DNA of 64,000 bases from Opitutaceae bacterium (GTDB lineage: Bacteria > Verrucomicrobiota > Verrucomicrobiia > Opitutales > Opitutaceae), in assembly GCA_016794785.1 (NCBI GenBank), contig JAEUHC010000027.1:372001-436000 (forward strand). Reading direction: 5' to 3'. The notes beneath the pieces are model-generated. The model saw nothing but the letters and a program-made list of their open reading frames with translations. It was not told the DNA's origin and made no database searches. Below, piece after piece: positions 7,205 through 15,361 of the stretch. Position numbers and translations under genes: made by a program. How positions within the stretch are numbered: position 1 is the first letter of the stretch; every line of letters starts with the position of its first letter.

Positions 7205-9721
7205 TTACGAGGAGACTTCGGTCGCGGCGGCGGGCGGCGCCTTCTGCTTGAAGATGAGCTTGTCGCCCTCGCGCGCGACGAGCACCGGTTCGCCGTCCTT
7301 GACCTCGCCCTTGAGCAGCGCCTCGGCCAGCGGATCCTCGAGGTAGTGCTCGACGGCGCGGCGCAGCGGACGCGCGCCGTATTTCTCGTCGTAGCCCTTC
7401 TCAATGAGGAGATCCTTGGCCTCCTGCGAAAACTCGAGGGTGATTTTCCGCTCGCTGAGACGCTTCGCGAATTTCTCCGTCTCCAGCTCGACGATCTTCA
7501 CGAGGTCGGCCTTGTCGAGCGGGCGGAAGAAGATGATGTCCGAGATCCGGTTCAGGAACTCGGGCTTGAAGACGCGCTTGGCCTCTTCCTGCACCTTCTC
7601 GCGCATGCGCTCGGCGTCGTTGAAGTTCGACTGCGCCGCGGCGAAGCCCATCGAGGTCTGGCGCTGCAGAAGCTGCGCGCCGACGTTCGAGGTCATGATG
7701 ACGATCGTGTTGCGGAAATCGATCACGCGGCCGAGCGAGTCCGTGAGCCGGCCATCCTCCATGATCTGGAGGAGGAGCTGGAGCGCATCCGGATGGGCCT
7801 TCTCGATTTCGTCGAAGAGGATCACGGCGTAGGGCTTGCGGCGCACGGCCTCGGTGAGCTGGCCGCCCTCCTCGTAGCCGACATAGCCCGGAGGCGAGCC
7901 GACGAGGCGGGAGACGGCGAACTTCTCCATGTATTCCGACATGTCGATCTGGATGAGCGCGTCCTGGTTGCCGAACATCTGCGCGGCGAGCTGCTTCGCG
8001 AGCATGGTCTTGCCGACGCCGGTGGGACCGACGAAGAGGAACGAGCCAATCGGGCGGCGCGGATCCTTGAGGTCGGCGCGCGAGCGGCGCAGGGCGCGGG
8101 CGATCGAGACCGAGGCGGCATCCTGGCCGATCACGGCCTTCTGCAGCTCGCCCTCCATCGCGAGGAGTTTTTCGTTGTCCTTCTTCTCCATGCGCGAGAG
8201 CGGAATACCGGTCCAGTCGGCGACGACCTGCATCATCAGGTCTTCGTCGATGGTGACGCGCTTCTCGTCGCGGGACTTCTTCCACTGATCGGTGATCTGC
8301 TCCTGGCGGATGCGGAGCTGCTTCTCCTGATCGCGGAATTTGGCGGCTTCCTCGAAGTGCTGGTCGCTGATCGCCTTTTCCTTGGCGGCGCAGACAGTCT
8401 CAATCTCTTGCGTGAGGTTCTCGACGTCGGGCGGGCGGCTGAGGGCGCCGATGCGGGCGCGAGAGCCGGCCTCGTCCATCACGTCGATGGCCTTGTCCGG
8501 CAGGAAACGGCCCGTGATGTAGCGGTCCGAGAGCTTGGCGGCGGCCTCGATCGACTTGTCGGTGAAGGTGGCCTTGTGGTGATCCTCATACTTGGAGCGG
8601 ATGCCCTTCAGGATGAGCACGGTGTCGTCCACCGACGGCGCCTCGACCTTCACGGACTGGAAGCGGCGATCGAGGGCGGAGTCCTTCTCGATGTATTTGC
8701 GATACTCGTTGAGCGTGGTGGCGCCGACGCACTGGAGCTCGCCGCGCGAGAGGGCGGGCTTGAAGATGTTCGAGGCGTCCATCGCGCCCTCGGCGGCGCC
8801 GGCGCCGACGATGGTGTGCATCTCGTCGATGAAGAGGATGATGTTCTTGGCGCGTTTGATCTCGTCCATCACGGCCTTGATGCGCTCCTCGAACTGGCCG
8901 CGGTATTTCGTGCCGGCGACCATGAGGGCGAGATCGAGGGTGATGACCTTCTTCTCGGCGAGGATCTCGGGGACGAGGCCCGCGGCGATTTCCTGGGCGA
9001 GGCCCTCGACGATCGCGGTCTTGCCGACGCCGGCCTCGCCGATGAGCACGGGATTGTTCTTGGAGCGGCGGCAGAGGATCTGGATGACGCGCCGGATCTC
9101 GTTCTTGCGGCCGATGACGGGGTCCATCTCGCCGTTGCGGGCGAGTTCGGTGAGATCGCGACCGAAGGCCTTCAGCGCGGGAGTCTTCACTTCCTTCTTG
9201 TCCTCGGGCTGGGCGCCGGGGCGCTGCGAACCGCCGGCCGCGGCTTCCTCACCGCCGGTTTCGCCGGGGCCTTGGGAGCCGGAGAACTGCGGGTCGAGCT
9301 CGCGGAGGATTTCGTTGCGCGTGCGCTCGATGTCGATCTCGAGGGACTTCAGGACGCGGGCGGCCACGCCTTCGCCTTCGCGCAGCAGGCCGAGCAAAAT
9401 ATGCTCGGTGCCGACGTAGGAGTGGTTGAGCGTCTTGGCTTCCTTGCCGGCGAGGGCGAGGACCTTCTTCACGCGCGGGGTGTAAGGGATGCTGTTCTGC
9501 GTCTTCGTTTCCTGGCCGGTGCCGACCTGCTTCTCGACGGCGGCGCGCACGGTCTCAAGGTCGAGCCCCATCTTCTGGAGCACGCTGACGGCGACCCCCT
9601 GCCCCAGCTTGATCAGGCCGAGGAGCAGGTGCTCCGTGCCGACGTAGTTGTGGTGAAAGCGATCCGCCTCTTTGCGGGCGAGCGCGAGCACCTGCTGGGC
9701 ACGGGGCGTGAAATTGTTCAT
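7205..9721 (-). CDS. clpC: ATP-dependent protease ATPase subunit ClpC
   Basis: About 838 residues. There are two Clp_N repeats (about 1-145, both with GTEH), a first AAA+ module (Walker A GEAGVGKT near 229), a middle region with a UvrB/UvrC-type helical motif (about 440-475), and a second AAA+ module (GPTGVGKT near 567, then ILFDEIEKAHPD). It is an Hsp100 unfoldase that would feed substrates to ClpP, which is not in this window. I chose ATG 9721 because CAGGA lies 5 bases upstream and MNNFTPRAQQVLAL matches the ClpC N-terminus; ATG 9736 is the alternative, and a longer frame to 9934 overlaps mcsB. Its position after mcsA and mcsB suggests degradation of phosphoarginine-tagged proteins. Confidence 0.95.
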   Translation of the reverse strand: MNNFTPRAQQVLALARKEADRFHHNYVGTEHLLLGLIKLGQGVAVSVLQKMGLDLETVRAAVEKQVGTGQETKTQNSIPYTPRVKKVLALAGKEAKTLNHSYVGTEHILLGLLREGEGVAARVLKSLEIDIERTRNEILRELDPQFSGSQGPGETGGEEAAAGGSQRPGAQPEDKKEVKTPALKAFGRDLTELARNGEMDPVIGRKNEIRRVIQILCRRSKNNPVLIGEAGVGKTAIVEGLAQEIAAGLVPEILAEKKVITLDLALMVAGTKYRGQFEERIKAVMDEIKRAKNIILFIDEMHTIVGAGAAEGAMDASNIFKPALSRGELQCVGATTLNEYRKYIEKDSALDRRFQSVKVEAPSVDDTVLILKGIRSKYEDHHKATFTDKSIEAAAKLSDRYITGRFLPDKAIDVMDEAGSRARIGALSRPPDVENLTQEIETVCAAKEKAISDQHFEEAAKFRDQEKQLRIRQEQITDQWKKSRDEKRVTIDEDLMMQVVADWTGIPLSRMEKKDNEKLLAMEGELQKAVIGQDAASVSIARALRRSRADLKDPRRPIGSFLFVGPTGVGKTMLAKQLAAQMFGNQDALIQIDMSEYMEKFAVSRLVGSPPGYVGYEEGGQLTEAVRRKPYAVILFDEIEKAHPDALQLLLQIMEDGRLTDSLGRVIDFRNTIVIMTSNVGAQLLQRQTSMGFAAAQSNFNDAERMREKVQEEAKRVFKPEFLNRISDIIFFRPLDKADLVKIVELETEKFAKRLSERKITLEFSQEAKDLLIEKGYDEKYGARPLRRAVEHYLEDPLAEALLKGEVKDGEPVLVAREGDKLIFKQKAPPAAATEVSS

Positions 9722-9752
9722 CGGTTCCTGTGACATATGGTGGGAGGGAGGT

Positions 9753-10844
9753 TTAGTTCTTCTCGTGGTTGCTGAAATTGCTGTCGGGGCGGGCAAAGGC
9801 GGCGAACTCCGCGCGGATGAGCGTGGCGCGCAGGACATCGCGCTGGCCGGGCTCGAATTCGCCCTTCTGCGCGTGCTGGAGATGGCCGGGCTGCGCCTCG
9901 ATGAAGAGGCGGTCGATGAGCGAGCGGCTTGCATCCGGGAAGATTCCGAGGTCCACGCCGAGGCGGATGAGGGAGAGGAGGTTCATCGCCTCGCTCGAGC
10001 TGAGCACGTGGCTGTTTTGCAGGATGCCGTAGGCGCGGCCGATCTTGTCGAGGAGCTTGTTCGAGTCGGCCTCGAGGAGTTTCTCGCGGGCGTTGCGCTC
10101 GTTCTCGACGATTGACCGGAGCACGGAGTCGAGGCGCTTGATGATCTCGGCCTCGGATTCACCGAGCGTGGTCTGGTTGGAGATTTGGAAAATGGAGCCG
10201 CTCGCATCCGAGCCCTCGCCGAAGAGGCCGCGCACCACCATGCCGAGCTGGTTCACGGCGCGGACGACCTTCTCCATCTGGTTGGAGATGACGAGCGCGG
10301 GCAGGTGCATCATCGCCGAGGCGCGCATCGCGGTGCCGAGGTTGGTCGGGCAGGCGGTGATGTAGCCGAGGTCCGCGGAAAACGCGAAGTCGAGCGACTC
10401 CTCGAGGCTGGAGTCGAGGTCGTTGATGGCGTTCCACGCCTTCTTGAGATTGAAGCCGGCGCGCAGGACCTGAATGCGGAGGTGGTCTTCCTCGTTGAGC
10501 ATCACGGAGAAGGTCTGGTCCTTGCTGATGACCACGCCCGCGCCGCTTTTGGCGCCGCTGAGCTCGCGGCTGATCAGGTGGCGCTCGACGAGAATCTGCC
10601 GCTCCAGCTCCCCGAGCTCGGCGATGCCGAGATTGAAGCCCCGCTTCATCGGCGCGGTGGCGGCGACGGCGGCGCGGCAGGCCTTAAGGGCGGCCTCGCG
10701 TTGCGCGGGTTTGGCCCAGCCGGGGAACGGCTGGCCGGCGAGATTCCGCGCGAGGCGGATGCGCGTCATCAACACGATGGCGGTTTTGCTGCTCGACGAG
10801 TCCGTGAGCTCGGAGGGTGTGTCGATGAGTTGCGCGATGGTCAT
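9753..10844 (-). CDS. mcsB: protein arginine kinase McsB
   Basis: 363 residues, the family's usual length. It has the phosphagen-kinase-like fold with RIRLARN near the N-terminus, the guanidino/ATP-site segment CPTNLGTAMRAS, and a RDVLRA sequence at about 335-340. The last matches the RDxxRA motif reported as the allosteric phosphoarginine pocket of Bacillus McsB. It would phosphorylate arginines on damaged proteins to mark them for ClpC-ClpP. It starts 4 bases after the mcsA stop and is followed by clpC, so the three genes form one operon. Free-arginine or creatine kinases are much less likely given the context and this C-terminal motif. Confidence 0.93.
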   Translation of the reverse strand: MTIAQLIDTPSELTDSSSSKTAIVLMTRIRLARNLAGQPFPGWAKPAQREAALKACRAAVAATAPMKRGFNLGIAELGELERQILVERHLISRELSGAKSGAGVVISKDQTFSVMLNEEDHLRIQVLRAGFNLKKAWNAINDLDSSLEESLDFAFSADLGYITACPTNLGTAMRASAMMHLPALVISNQMEKVVRAVNQLGMVVRGLFGEGSDASGSIFQISNQTTLGESEAEIIKRLDSVLRSIVENERNAREKLLEADSNKLLDKIGRAYGILQNSHVLSSSEAMNLLSLIRLGVDLGIFPDASRSLIDRLFIEAQPGHLQHAQKGEFEPGQRDVLRATLIRAEFAAFARPDSNFSNHEKN

Positions 10845-10848
10845 GGCG

Positions 10849-11364
10849 TCAGCGGGCGGAGTCGGGCTTGAAGGCCTGCTTCACCTGGTTGATCTCGTCG
10901 CGCGCGCGCGCGGCGTCCTCGTAGCGTTCGCTCTTGATCGCCTCGGTGAGATCGAGCTCGAGCTTGGTGAGGCGGTCGTAGAGGGATTTGCGCTCCAGGG
11001 CGCGCGTCGGGACCTTGCCGGAGTGCTTCGTGCCGTTGTGCATGTTGGCGAGCATCGGCTCGACCAAGCCGTGGAAGGTCTCGTAGCAAGTCGGGCAGCC
11101 GAAGCGCCCGTGCTTCTTGAAATCGAGCTGCGTGAAACCGCAGCGTTCGCACCGGACGCCCGTGGCGCCGGCCGAGCCGGCCTCGGGATTGAGCGATGCC
11201 TTCATGAGCAGATCAGCCAGCGAAAACCCGCCGGGATCAGTCACGCCCTTGGCCTGCGCGCACGCCTCGCAGAGATCCATCTTGTGAACCTTGTTGTTCA
11301 CGATCTGGGTGAGATGGACGGTCGCGGGCTTCGAGCAGAGGTCGCATTTGAGCGGATTGGCCAT
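10849..11364 (-). CDS. mcsA: McsA-like zinc-binding activator with UVR motif
   Basis: 171 residues from ATG 11364 (MANPLKCDLC). Four CxxC pairs are visible (C7/C10, C32/C35, C72/C75, C90/C93), which would hold two zinc ions, followed by a C-terminal UvrB/UvrC-type helical hairpin (about 129-164). This is the McsA layout; in Bacillus McsA activates McsB. It leads the operon. No CtsR-like repressor gene precedes it, so regulation must differ from the Firmicute model. Confidence 0.9.
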   Translation of the reverse strand: MANPLKCDLCSKPATVHLTQIVNNKVHKMDLCEACAQAKGVTDPGGFSLADLLMKASLNPEAGSAGATGVRCERCGFTQLDFKKHGRFGCPTCYETFHGLVEPMLANMHNGTKHSGKVPTRALERKSLYDRLTKLELDLTEAIKSERYEDAARARDEINQVKQAFKPDSAR

Positions 11365-11671
11365 GAAGTTAAATCGATTTGCACGGACCATGCCACAGAG
11401 CCGCACGCTGGCAAGTGCGCGCGTGCGACTCGGCGAACGAGCCGAACCGGCGCGCGTGCGCGCGCCAACAGTGCAATCGTGACACGCTCCGAAAACTGAA
11501 GGAATCGCGCGGGGCGCCGGGAAATTTGCGGCTCAAGCCAGGCGCGCTTTGCGCCGATGAAACGGCGCGAAAGCCGATTCAAGCGCTGCCCTCGCCGAGG
11601 GCGCATTTTTGTCATTCTGAGCGGCGCGAAGAATGACAAACCGGGAGAAGCCCCCTTCCCTCGCACCACGC
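11365..11671. other. 307-base intergenic region upstream of mcsA
   Basis: No gene seen. On the minus strand it must hold the mcsA promoter; TTGCCA (around 11411-11416) with a weak downstream hexamer is the best candidate, at low confidence. The half away from mcsA holds three hairpins: GGCGC-GCTTT-GCGCC, GCCCTC-GCC-GAGGGC (11588-11602) and the 10-base inverted repeat at 11608-11640. I see no CIRCE-type or CtsR-type operator. Confidence 0.5.
11608..11640. repeat. short palindrome with 10-base inverted repeat
   Basis: TTTGTCATTC (11608-11617) and GAATGACAAA (11631-11640) are perfect inverted repeats around GAGCGGCGCGAA-like sequence. It resembles the GTCATTCTGAGCG...GAAGAAT repeats seen in many bacterial genomes, from memory. 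It lies just downstream of the aminotransferase stop. Confidence 0.7.
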
Positions 11672-12538
11672 TCAGATGCGCGTGCCATCAACGAGCACGC
11701 GCTGGCGGAATTCCGCCAGGACGCGCTGCGTGATGGGCCCCGGCCGGCCGTTGCCGATCTCGCGGCCGTCGAGCTTCACGGCCGGGATGACTTCCGCGCC
11801 CGAGCCCGTGAGGAAGCATTCGTCGGCCACCCAGACATCGTAGCGCGTCATGTCGGCCTCGCGAAACGGGATGCCGAGATCGCGGGCGATATCGAGGATG
11901 GTCGAGCGGGTCACACCCTTGAGCGCGCCCTGCGAGGCGGACGGCGTGATGATTTCCCCCTTGTGGACGATGAAGATGTTGTCCGCGGTGCACTCCGCCA
12001 CGTAGCCCTGATCGTTGAGCATGATGGCCTCGAGCGCGCCGAACTGCTTGGCCTCAATCTTCCCGAGGATGTTGTTCATGTAGTTCAGCGACTTGATCGT
12101 GGGCGGCAGCGCGGCCGGGTTGATGCGGCGCGTGGGCACGGTCACGATCGCGAGGCCGTTCTCGTAGTATTCCTTCGGGTAGAGGGAAATCTTGCTCGCG
12201 ATGATGAAGACCGTGGGCTTGGGGCAGAGCCACGGCGCAAGGCCGAGGTCGCCCACGCCGCGCGTGACGACGAGGCGGATGTAGGCGTCGGTCAGGCCGT
12301 TTTGCCGGCAGGTCTCGCAGGTGGCCTCGCTCAGCTCGGCGCGTGTGAGCGGCAGCTTGAGCATGATGGCCTTGGCGGAGTATTCGAGGCGCTCAAGGTG
12401 CTCCTCGAGGCGGAAGATGTTGCCGCCGTAGAGACGGATGCCCTCAAAGACCCCGTCGCCATAGAGCAGCCCGTGATCAAAAACGGACACCTTGGCGTCG
12501 GCACTGTCGACGAATTGGCCATCGAGATAGATCTTCAT
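11672..12538 (-). CDS. ilvE: class IV aminotransferase, branched-chain amino acid aminotransferase
   Basis: 288 residues, the length of the short IlvE/D-amino-acid aminotransferase fold. The start MKIYLDGQFV, the DHGLLYGDGVFEGIR stretch and the catalytic lysine (K149 in PPTIKSLNYMNN) identify a PLP-dependent class IV enzyme; the YMNNILGKIEA segment favours branched-chain aminotransferase over aminodeoxychorismate lyase. It would transfer the amino group between glutamate and Leu/Ile/Val keto acids. It stands alone and is divergent from the pseudopilin at 12675, with a 136-base shared promoter region. D-alanine aminotransferase is the main alternative. Confidence 0.85.
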   Translation of the reverse strand: MKIYLDGQFVDSADAKVSVFDHGLLYGDGVFEGIRLYGGNIFRLEEHLERLEYSAKAIMLKLPLTRAELSEATCETCRQNGLTDAYIRLVVTRGVGDLGLAPWLCPKPTVFIIASKISLYPKEYYENGLAIVTVPTRRINPAALPPTIKSLNYMNNILGKIEAKQFGALEAIMLNDQGYVAECTADNIFIVHKGEIITPSASQGALKGVTRSTILDIARDLGIPFREADMTRYDVWVADECFLTGSGAEVIPAVKLDGREIGNGRPGPITQRVLAEFRQRVLVDGTRI

Positions 12539-12674
12539 CGTGCGGCAGCGTAGGGGTCGCCAAAAAGTTTTGTCGAGCCCGCCGCGGGGAATTTCTGCTT
12601 GTGCCCGCCATTTTTCGCCGAAACTGTCCGCCGGACTTTGCGTCTAGTCTCGGTCCCCAGCCCCTTTCCCTCCC

Positions 12675-13454
12675 ATGCTTATTCCCTCTCGCCGCTCCGG
12701 CCGAACCGCCGGCTTCACGCTCATTGAGCTGCTCACCGTCATCGCGATCATCGGCATCCTCGCCGCCATCGTGATCCCGACGGTCGGCTCGGTCACCGAC
12801 AAGGCCAAGCGCGCCGTCGACCAGACCAACATCCGCGAAATCGCCAAGGCGGCGACCATCTTTGCGCAGGATAACAACGACGCCCTGCCCGATCCCTCGC
12901 CCACCAGCATCCCGGCGACCGTCCTCAACGCCACCCAGCGCGCCTTCCTCTGGCCGGGCATCATGGCTCGTAACAACATCCTGACCGACCCGAAGATCTA
13001 TTTCTCCAAGCTCGATCCCGCCTTCAGCGGCACCTATCCGCTCTCGATCATCGCCCAAACGGACACCACGAAGCGCACCCTCGACACGACGTTCACCAGC
13101 GGCCGTTCACTGTCTTACGAGTTCGTCGGCGGCCTCCGCACCAGCGATCCGGCGACCACGCCCGTAGTCTTCACCCGTGGGCTTCAGGCCAATGGCACGT
13201 GGAATATCAACAGCGGCGTCTATAAGGATACCGGCGGCTACATCGCCTTCCTCGGTGGTAATGTCGAGTGGTTCACCAACACGCAGACACCCACTCCCGC
13301 TTTCACCTCCAACAACTCGGGCCGCCGGGTGGGCAGCATCCTCCAAGGCATCCCGTTTGCCCCGCGCCAAGCCCGCATCTACGGCATTCCACCCACAAGT
13401 GGCGCTATCCTCGGCAACCCCGGCACCGGCACCGCCGCGCAGCGCGGACCCTGA
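12675..13454 (+). CDS. stand-alone prepilin-type protein
   Basis: 259 residues. The cleavage site is G13/F14 with Glu at 18 (GFTLIELLTVIAIIGILAAI), followed by a GspG/GspH-type helix and a soluble domain. Near the C-terminus GGYIAFLGGNVEWF resembles the LDGHV-W motif near the end of many prepilin-type proteins of Planctomycetes and Verrucomicrobia. It is monocistronic, with its own strong terminator 27 bases after the stop, and is separate from the cassette at the left of the window. A highly expressed single pseudopilin or filament subunit is plausible; the function is not known. Confidence 0.85.
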   Translation: MLIPSRRSGRTAGFTLIELLTVIAIIGILAAIVIPTVGSVTDKAKRAVDQTNIREIAKAATIFAQDNNDALPDPSPTSIPATVLNATQRAFLWPGIMARNNILTDPKIYFSKLDPAFSGTYPLSIIAQTDTTKRTLDTTFTSGRSLSYEFVGGLRTSDPATTPVVFTRGLQANGTWNINSGVYKDTGGYIAFLGGNVEWFTNTQTPTPAFTSNNSGRRVGSILQGIPFAPRQARIYGIPPTSGAILGNPGTGTAAQRGP

Positions 13455-13480
13455 GCACGCTTGATTCGCCTTTTGACCCG

Positions 13481-13509
13481 ACCCGGCCCATTCAGGGCCG
13501 GGTTTTTCT
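13481..13509 (+). terminator. intrinsic terminator after the pseudopilin
   Basis: ACCCGGCCC pairs perfectly with GGGCCGGGT around a short ATTCA loop, followed by TTTTTCTTTT. It lies 27 bases past the stop. Confidence 0.9.
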
Positions 13510-13557
13510 TTTCCCCCTTCCCCCGCCGCCCGCGGCGCTCCATGTTCGCGGGCTCCC

Positions 13558-15303
13558 ATGACGCCGCCTGCCACCGCGCCCGCCGCCAAGCCCCTCGTGC
13601 CGACCTATGTCGTCGGTCATCGCAACCCCGATGCCGATGCCATCTGCTCGGCCATCGCCTACGCTGCGTTCAAGGAGGCCTCCGGTGAGCGCGGCTACAT
13701 CGCGGCCCGCTGCGGCAACTCCAACGCCCGCATCGACACCATCCTCGCCCGGTTCCACCAGCCCCTGCCCCATTATCTGAGCGACGTCTCGCCCCGCGTG
13801 CGCGATCTCATGACCTCGCCCGTCATCTCCGTGACGGAAACCGCCACTTGCGCCGAGGCCCTCGAGTTGCTCGACCATCACGACATCACGCTTCTCCCCG
13901 TGACCACGGCGCGCAAGAAGCCCGTCGGCACCGTCTCGCACGCGCAGCTGGGCAGCGTCTTCGTGCCCCGGGTGCGCGAGCCGCGCCTCATGCGCCAGGT
14001 CCACACCTCTCTGGCCAGCATCGCCCGGGCCCTCAAGGGCCGCGCCCTCCATCTGGTGGAGGAAAAAAAGGCCGAGGATCTCTTCGTGCGCCTCGGCACG
14101 ATGGACATCCGCTCGTTCTGGAGCATTTCCGAGAAGGAGAGCATCCCCGCCGACCAATCCATCATCATCGTGGGCGACCGGCGCGACGTGCAGCGCCGCG
14201 CCATCGAGCTCGGCATCCGCGCGCTCGTCATCACCAGTAATCTCGGCATGGACGACGAGACCGCCGCCCTCGCCCAAGCCGCCGGCGTGAGCGTCATCAT
14301 CAGCCCCTACGACTCCGCCACCACCGCCTGGGTCGTGCGCACCGCCTCGAGCATCGAGCGCACCATCGATCGCAACGTCATCACAGTGGCCGCCGACGAT
14401 CGCATCGCCGACGTGCGGAAAAAATTCACCGTCACCAACCACGCCGTGCTCGTGAACAACGACGAGGGCGCGCTCATCGGCATCCTCACCAAGAGCGACA
14501 TCTTCAAGCCCGTGCCCACCCGCCTCGTGCTCGTGGATCACAACGAACTCACCCAAGCCGTGCCCGGCGCCGAGGAAGTCACCATCGCCGAGATCATCGA
14601 CCACCACCGCCTGGGCGCGCTCAACACCGCGCAACCCATCCTGTTCATCAACGAACCCGTGGGCTCCACCTGCACCATCGTCGCCGATCTTTTCCGCCGG
14701 CATAACCTGCTCCCCTCGCCTGCCATCGCCGGCATCATGATGTCCGGCCTCATCTCGGACACTCTCCACCTCAACGGCCCGACCACGACCAGCAAGGACG
14801 CCGTCATCCTCGCCTGGCTGTCCGAAATCGCCGGCGTGAACTCCAAGCAGCTCGCCGACGAGATTTTCAACTCCGGCTCCGTCATCCTCGCGGTGCCGCC
14901 GGAGAAGGTCGTCCGCTCCGACTTCAAAATCTACGAGGAGGAGGGCATCCGCTTCGCCGTCTCGCAGGTCGAGGAGCTGGGCTTCGGCAACTTCTGGCAG
15001 CACGCCAAGGCCATCGCGCGCGCCGTCTCGGACCTGCGCGACGAGGAGAAGCTGGCCTTTGCCGCCCTGCTCGTCACCGACATCAACACGCAAAACTCCG
15101 TGCTCCTGGTGAAGGGCGAAGAGGTGATCATCGGCCGCATCGGCTACCCGCACGTCGAGCAGGACGAGATTTTCGACATGCCCGGCATCGTGAGCCGCAA
15201 AAAGCAGCTCATCCCTTACCTGACGACGCTCATCCGCGAACTCGCCGCCGACGGCGCCCTGCCCACCGGCAAGAGCGCGACGCCGTTCCGGAAGAAAAAG
15301 TAG
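13558..15303 (+). CDS. CBS/DRTGG-regulated family II (Mn-dependent) inorganic pyrophosphatase
   Basis: 581 residues, against about 310 for the plain enzyme. The catalytic DHH fold is split by a regulatory insert. GHRNPDADAICSA (about 20-32) is followed by a first CBS motif (VRDLMTSPVISV), a DRTGG-like domain, a second CBS motif (IGILTKSDI), then the rest of the catalytic part: VDHNE, IDHHRLG, GLISDTLHL and the C-terminal substrate loop SRKKQLIP. This is the layout of CBS-PPases such as that of Clostridium perfringens, which are regulated by adenine nucleotides. It would hydrolyse pyrophosphate to phosphate in the cytoplasm. The CBS-family assignment is secure; the ligand is inferred. Confidence 0.9.
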   Translation: MTPPATAPAAKPLVPTYVVGHRNPDADAICSAIAYAAFKEASGERGYIAARCGNSNARIDTILARFHQPLPHYLSDVSPRVRDLMTSPVISVTETATCAEALELLDHHDITLLPVTTARKKPVGTVSHAQLGSVFVPRVREPRLMRQVHTSLASIARALKGRALHLVEEKKAEDLFVRLGTMDIRSFWSISEKESIPADQSIIIVGDRRDVQRRAIELGIRALVITSNLGMDDETAALAQAAGVSVIISPYDSATTAWVVRTASSIERTIDRNVITVAADDRIADVRKKFTVTNHAVLVNNDEGALIGILTKSDIFKPVPTRLVLVDHNELTQAVPGAEEVTIAEIIDHHRLGALNTAQPILFINEPVGSTCTIVADLFRRHNLLPSPAIAGIMMSGLISDTLHLNGPTTTSKDAVILAWLSEIAGVNSKQLADEIFNSGSVILAVPPEKVVRSDFKIYEEEGIRFAVSQVEELGFGNFWQHAKAIARAVSDLRDEEKLAFAALLVTDINTQNSVLLVKGEEVIIGRIGYPHVEQDEIFDMPGIVSRKKQLIPYLTTLIRELAADGALPTGKSATPFRKKK

Positions 15304-15308
15304 GGCGC

Positions 15309-15331
15309 AGTAGGGCGGGTCTCTGACCCGC
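15309..15331. repeat. single-hairpin copy of the AGTAGGGCGGGTC palindrome
   Basis: AGTAGGGCGGGTC is identical to the left end of the element at 5168. GCGGGTC-TCT-GACCCGC forms a perfect 7-base stem. It lies just after the pyrophosphatase stop, between converging genes, and may act as a weak bidirectional terminator. Confidence 0.75.
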
Positions 15332-15361
15332 TCTCGGAACGAATACGCCCTTGCTCACACC

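Noticed and set aside
7346..9733. 795-codon plus-strand frame opposite clpC
   Set aside because: Antisense shadow of clpC, which has all expected motifs.
11588..11609. GCCCTC-GCC-GAGGGC hairpin followed by T residues on the plus strand
   Set aside because: It looks like a terminator, but no plus-strand gene lies upstream; more likely part of the local repeats.
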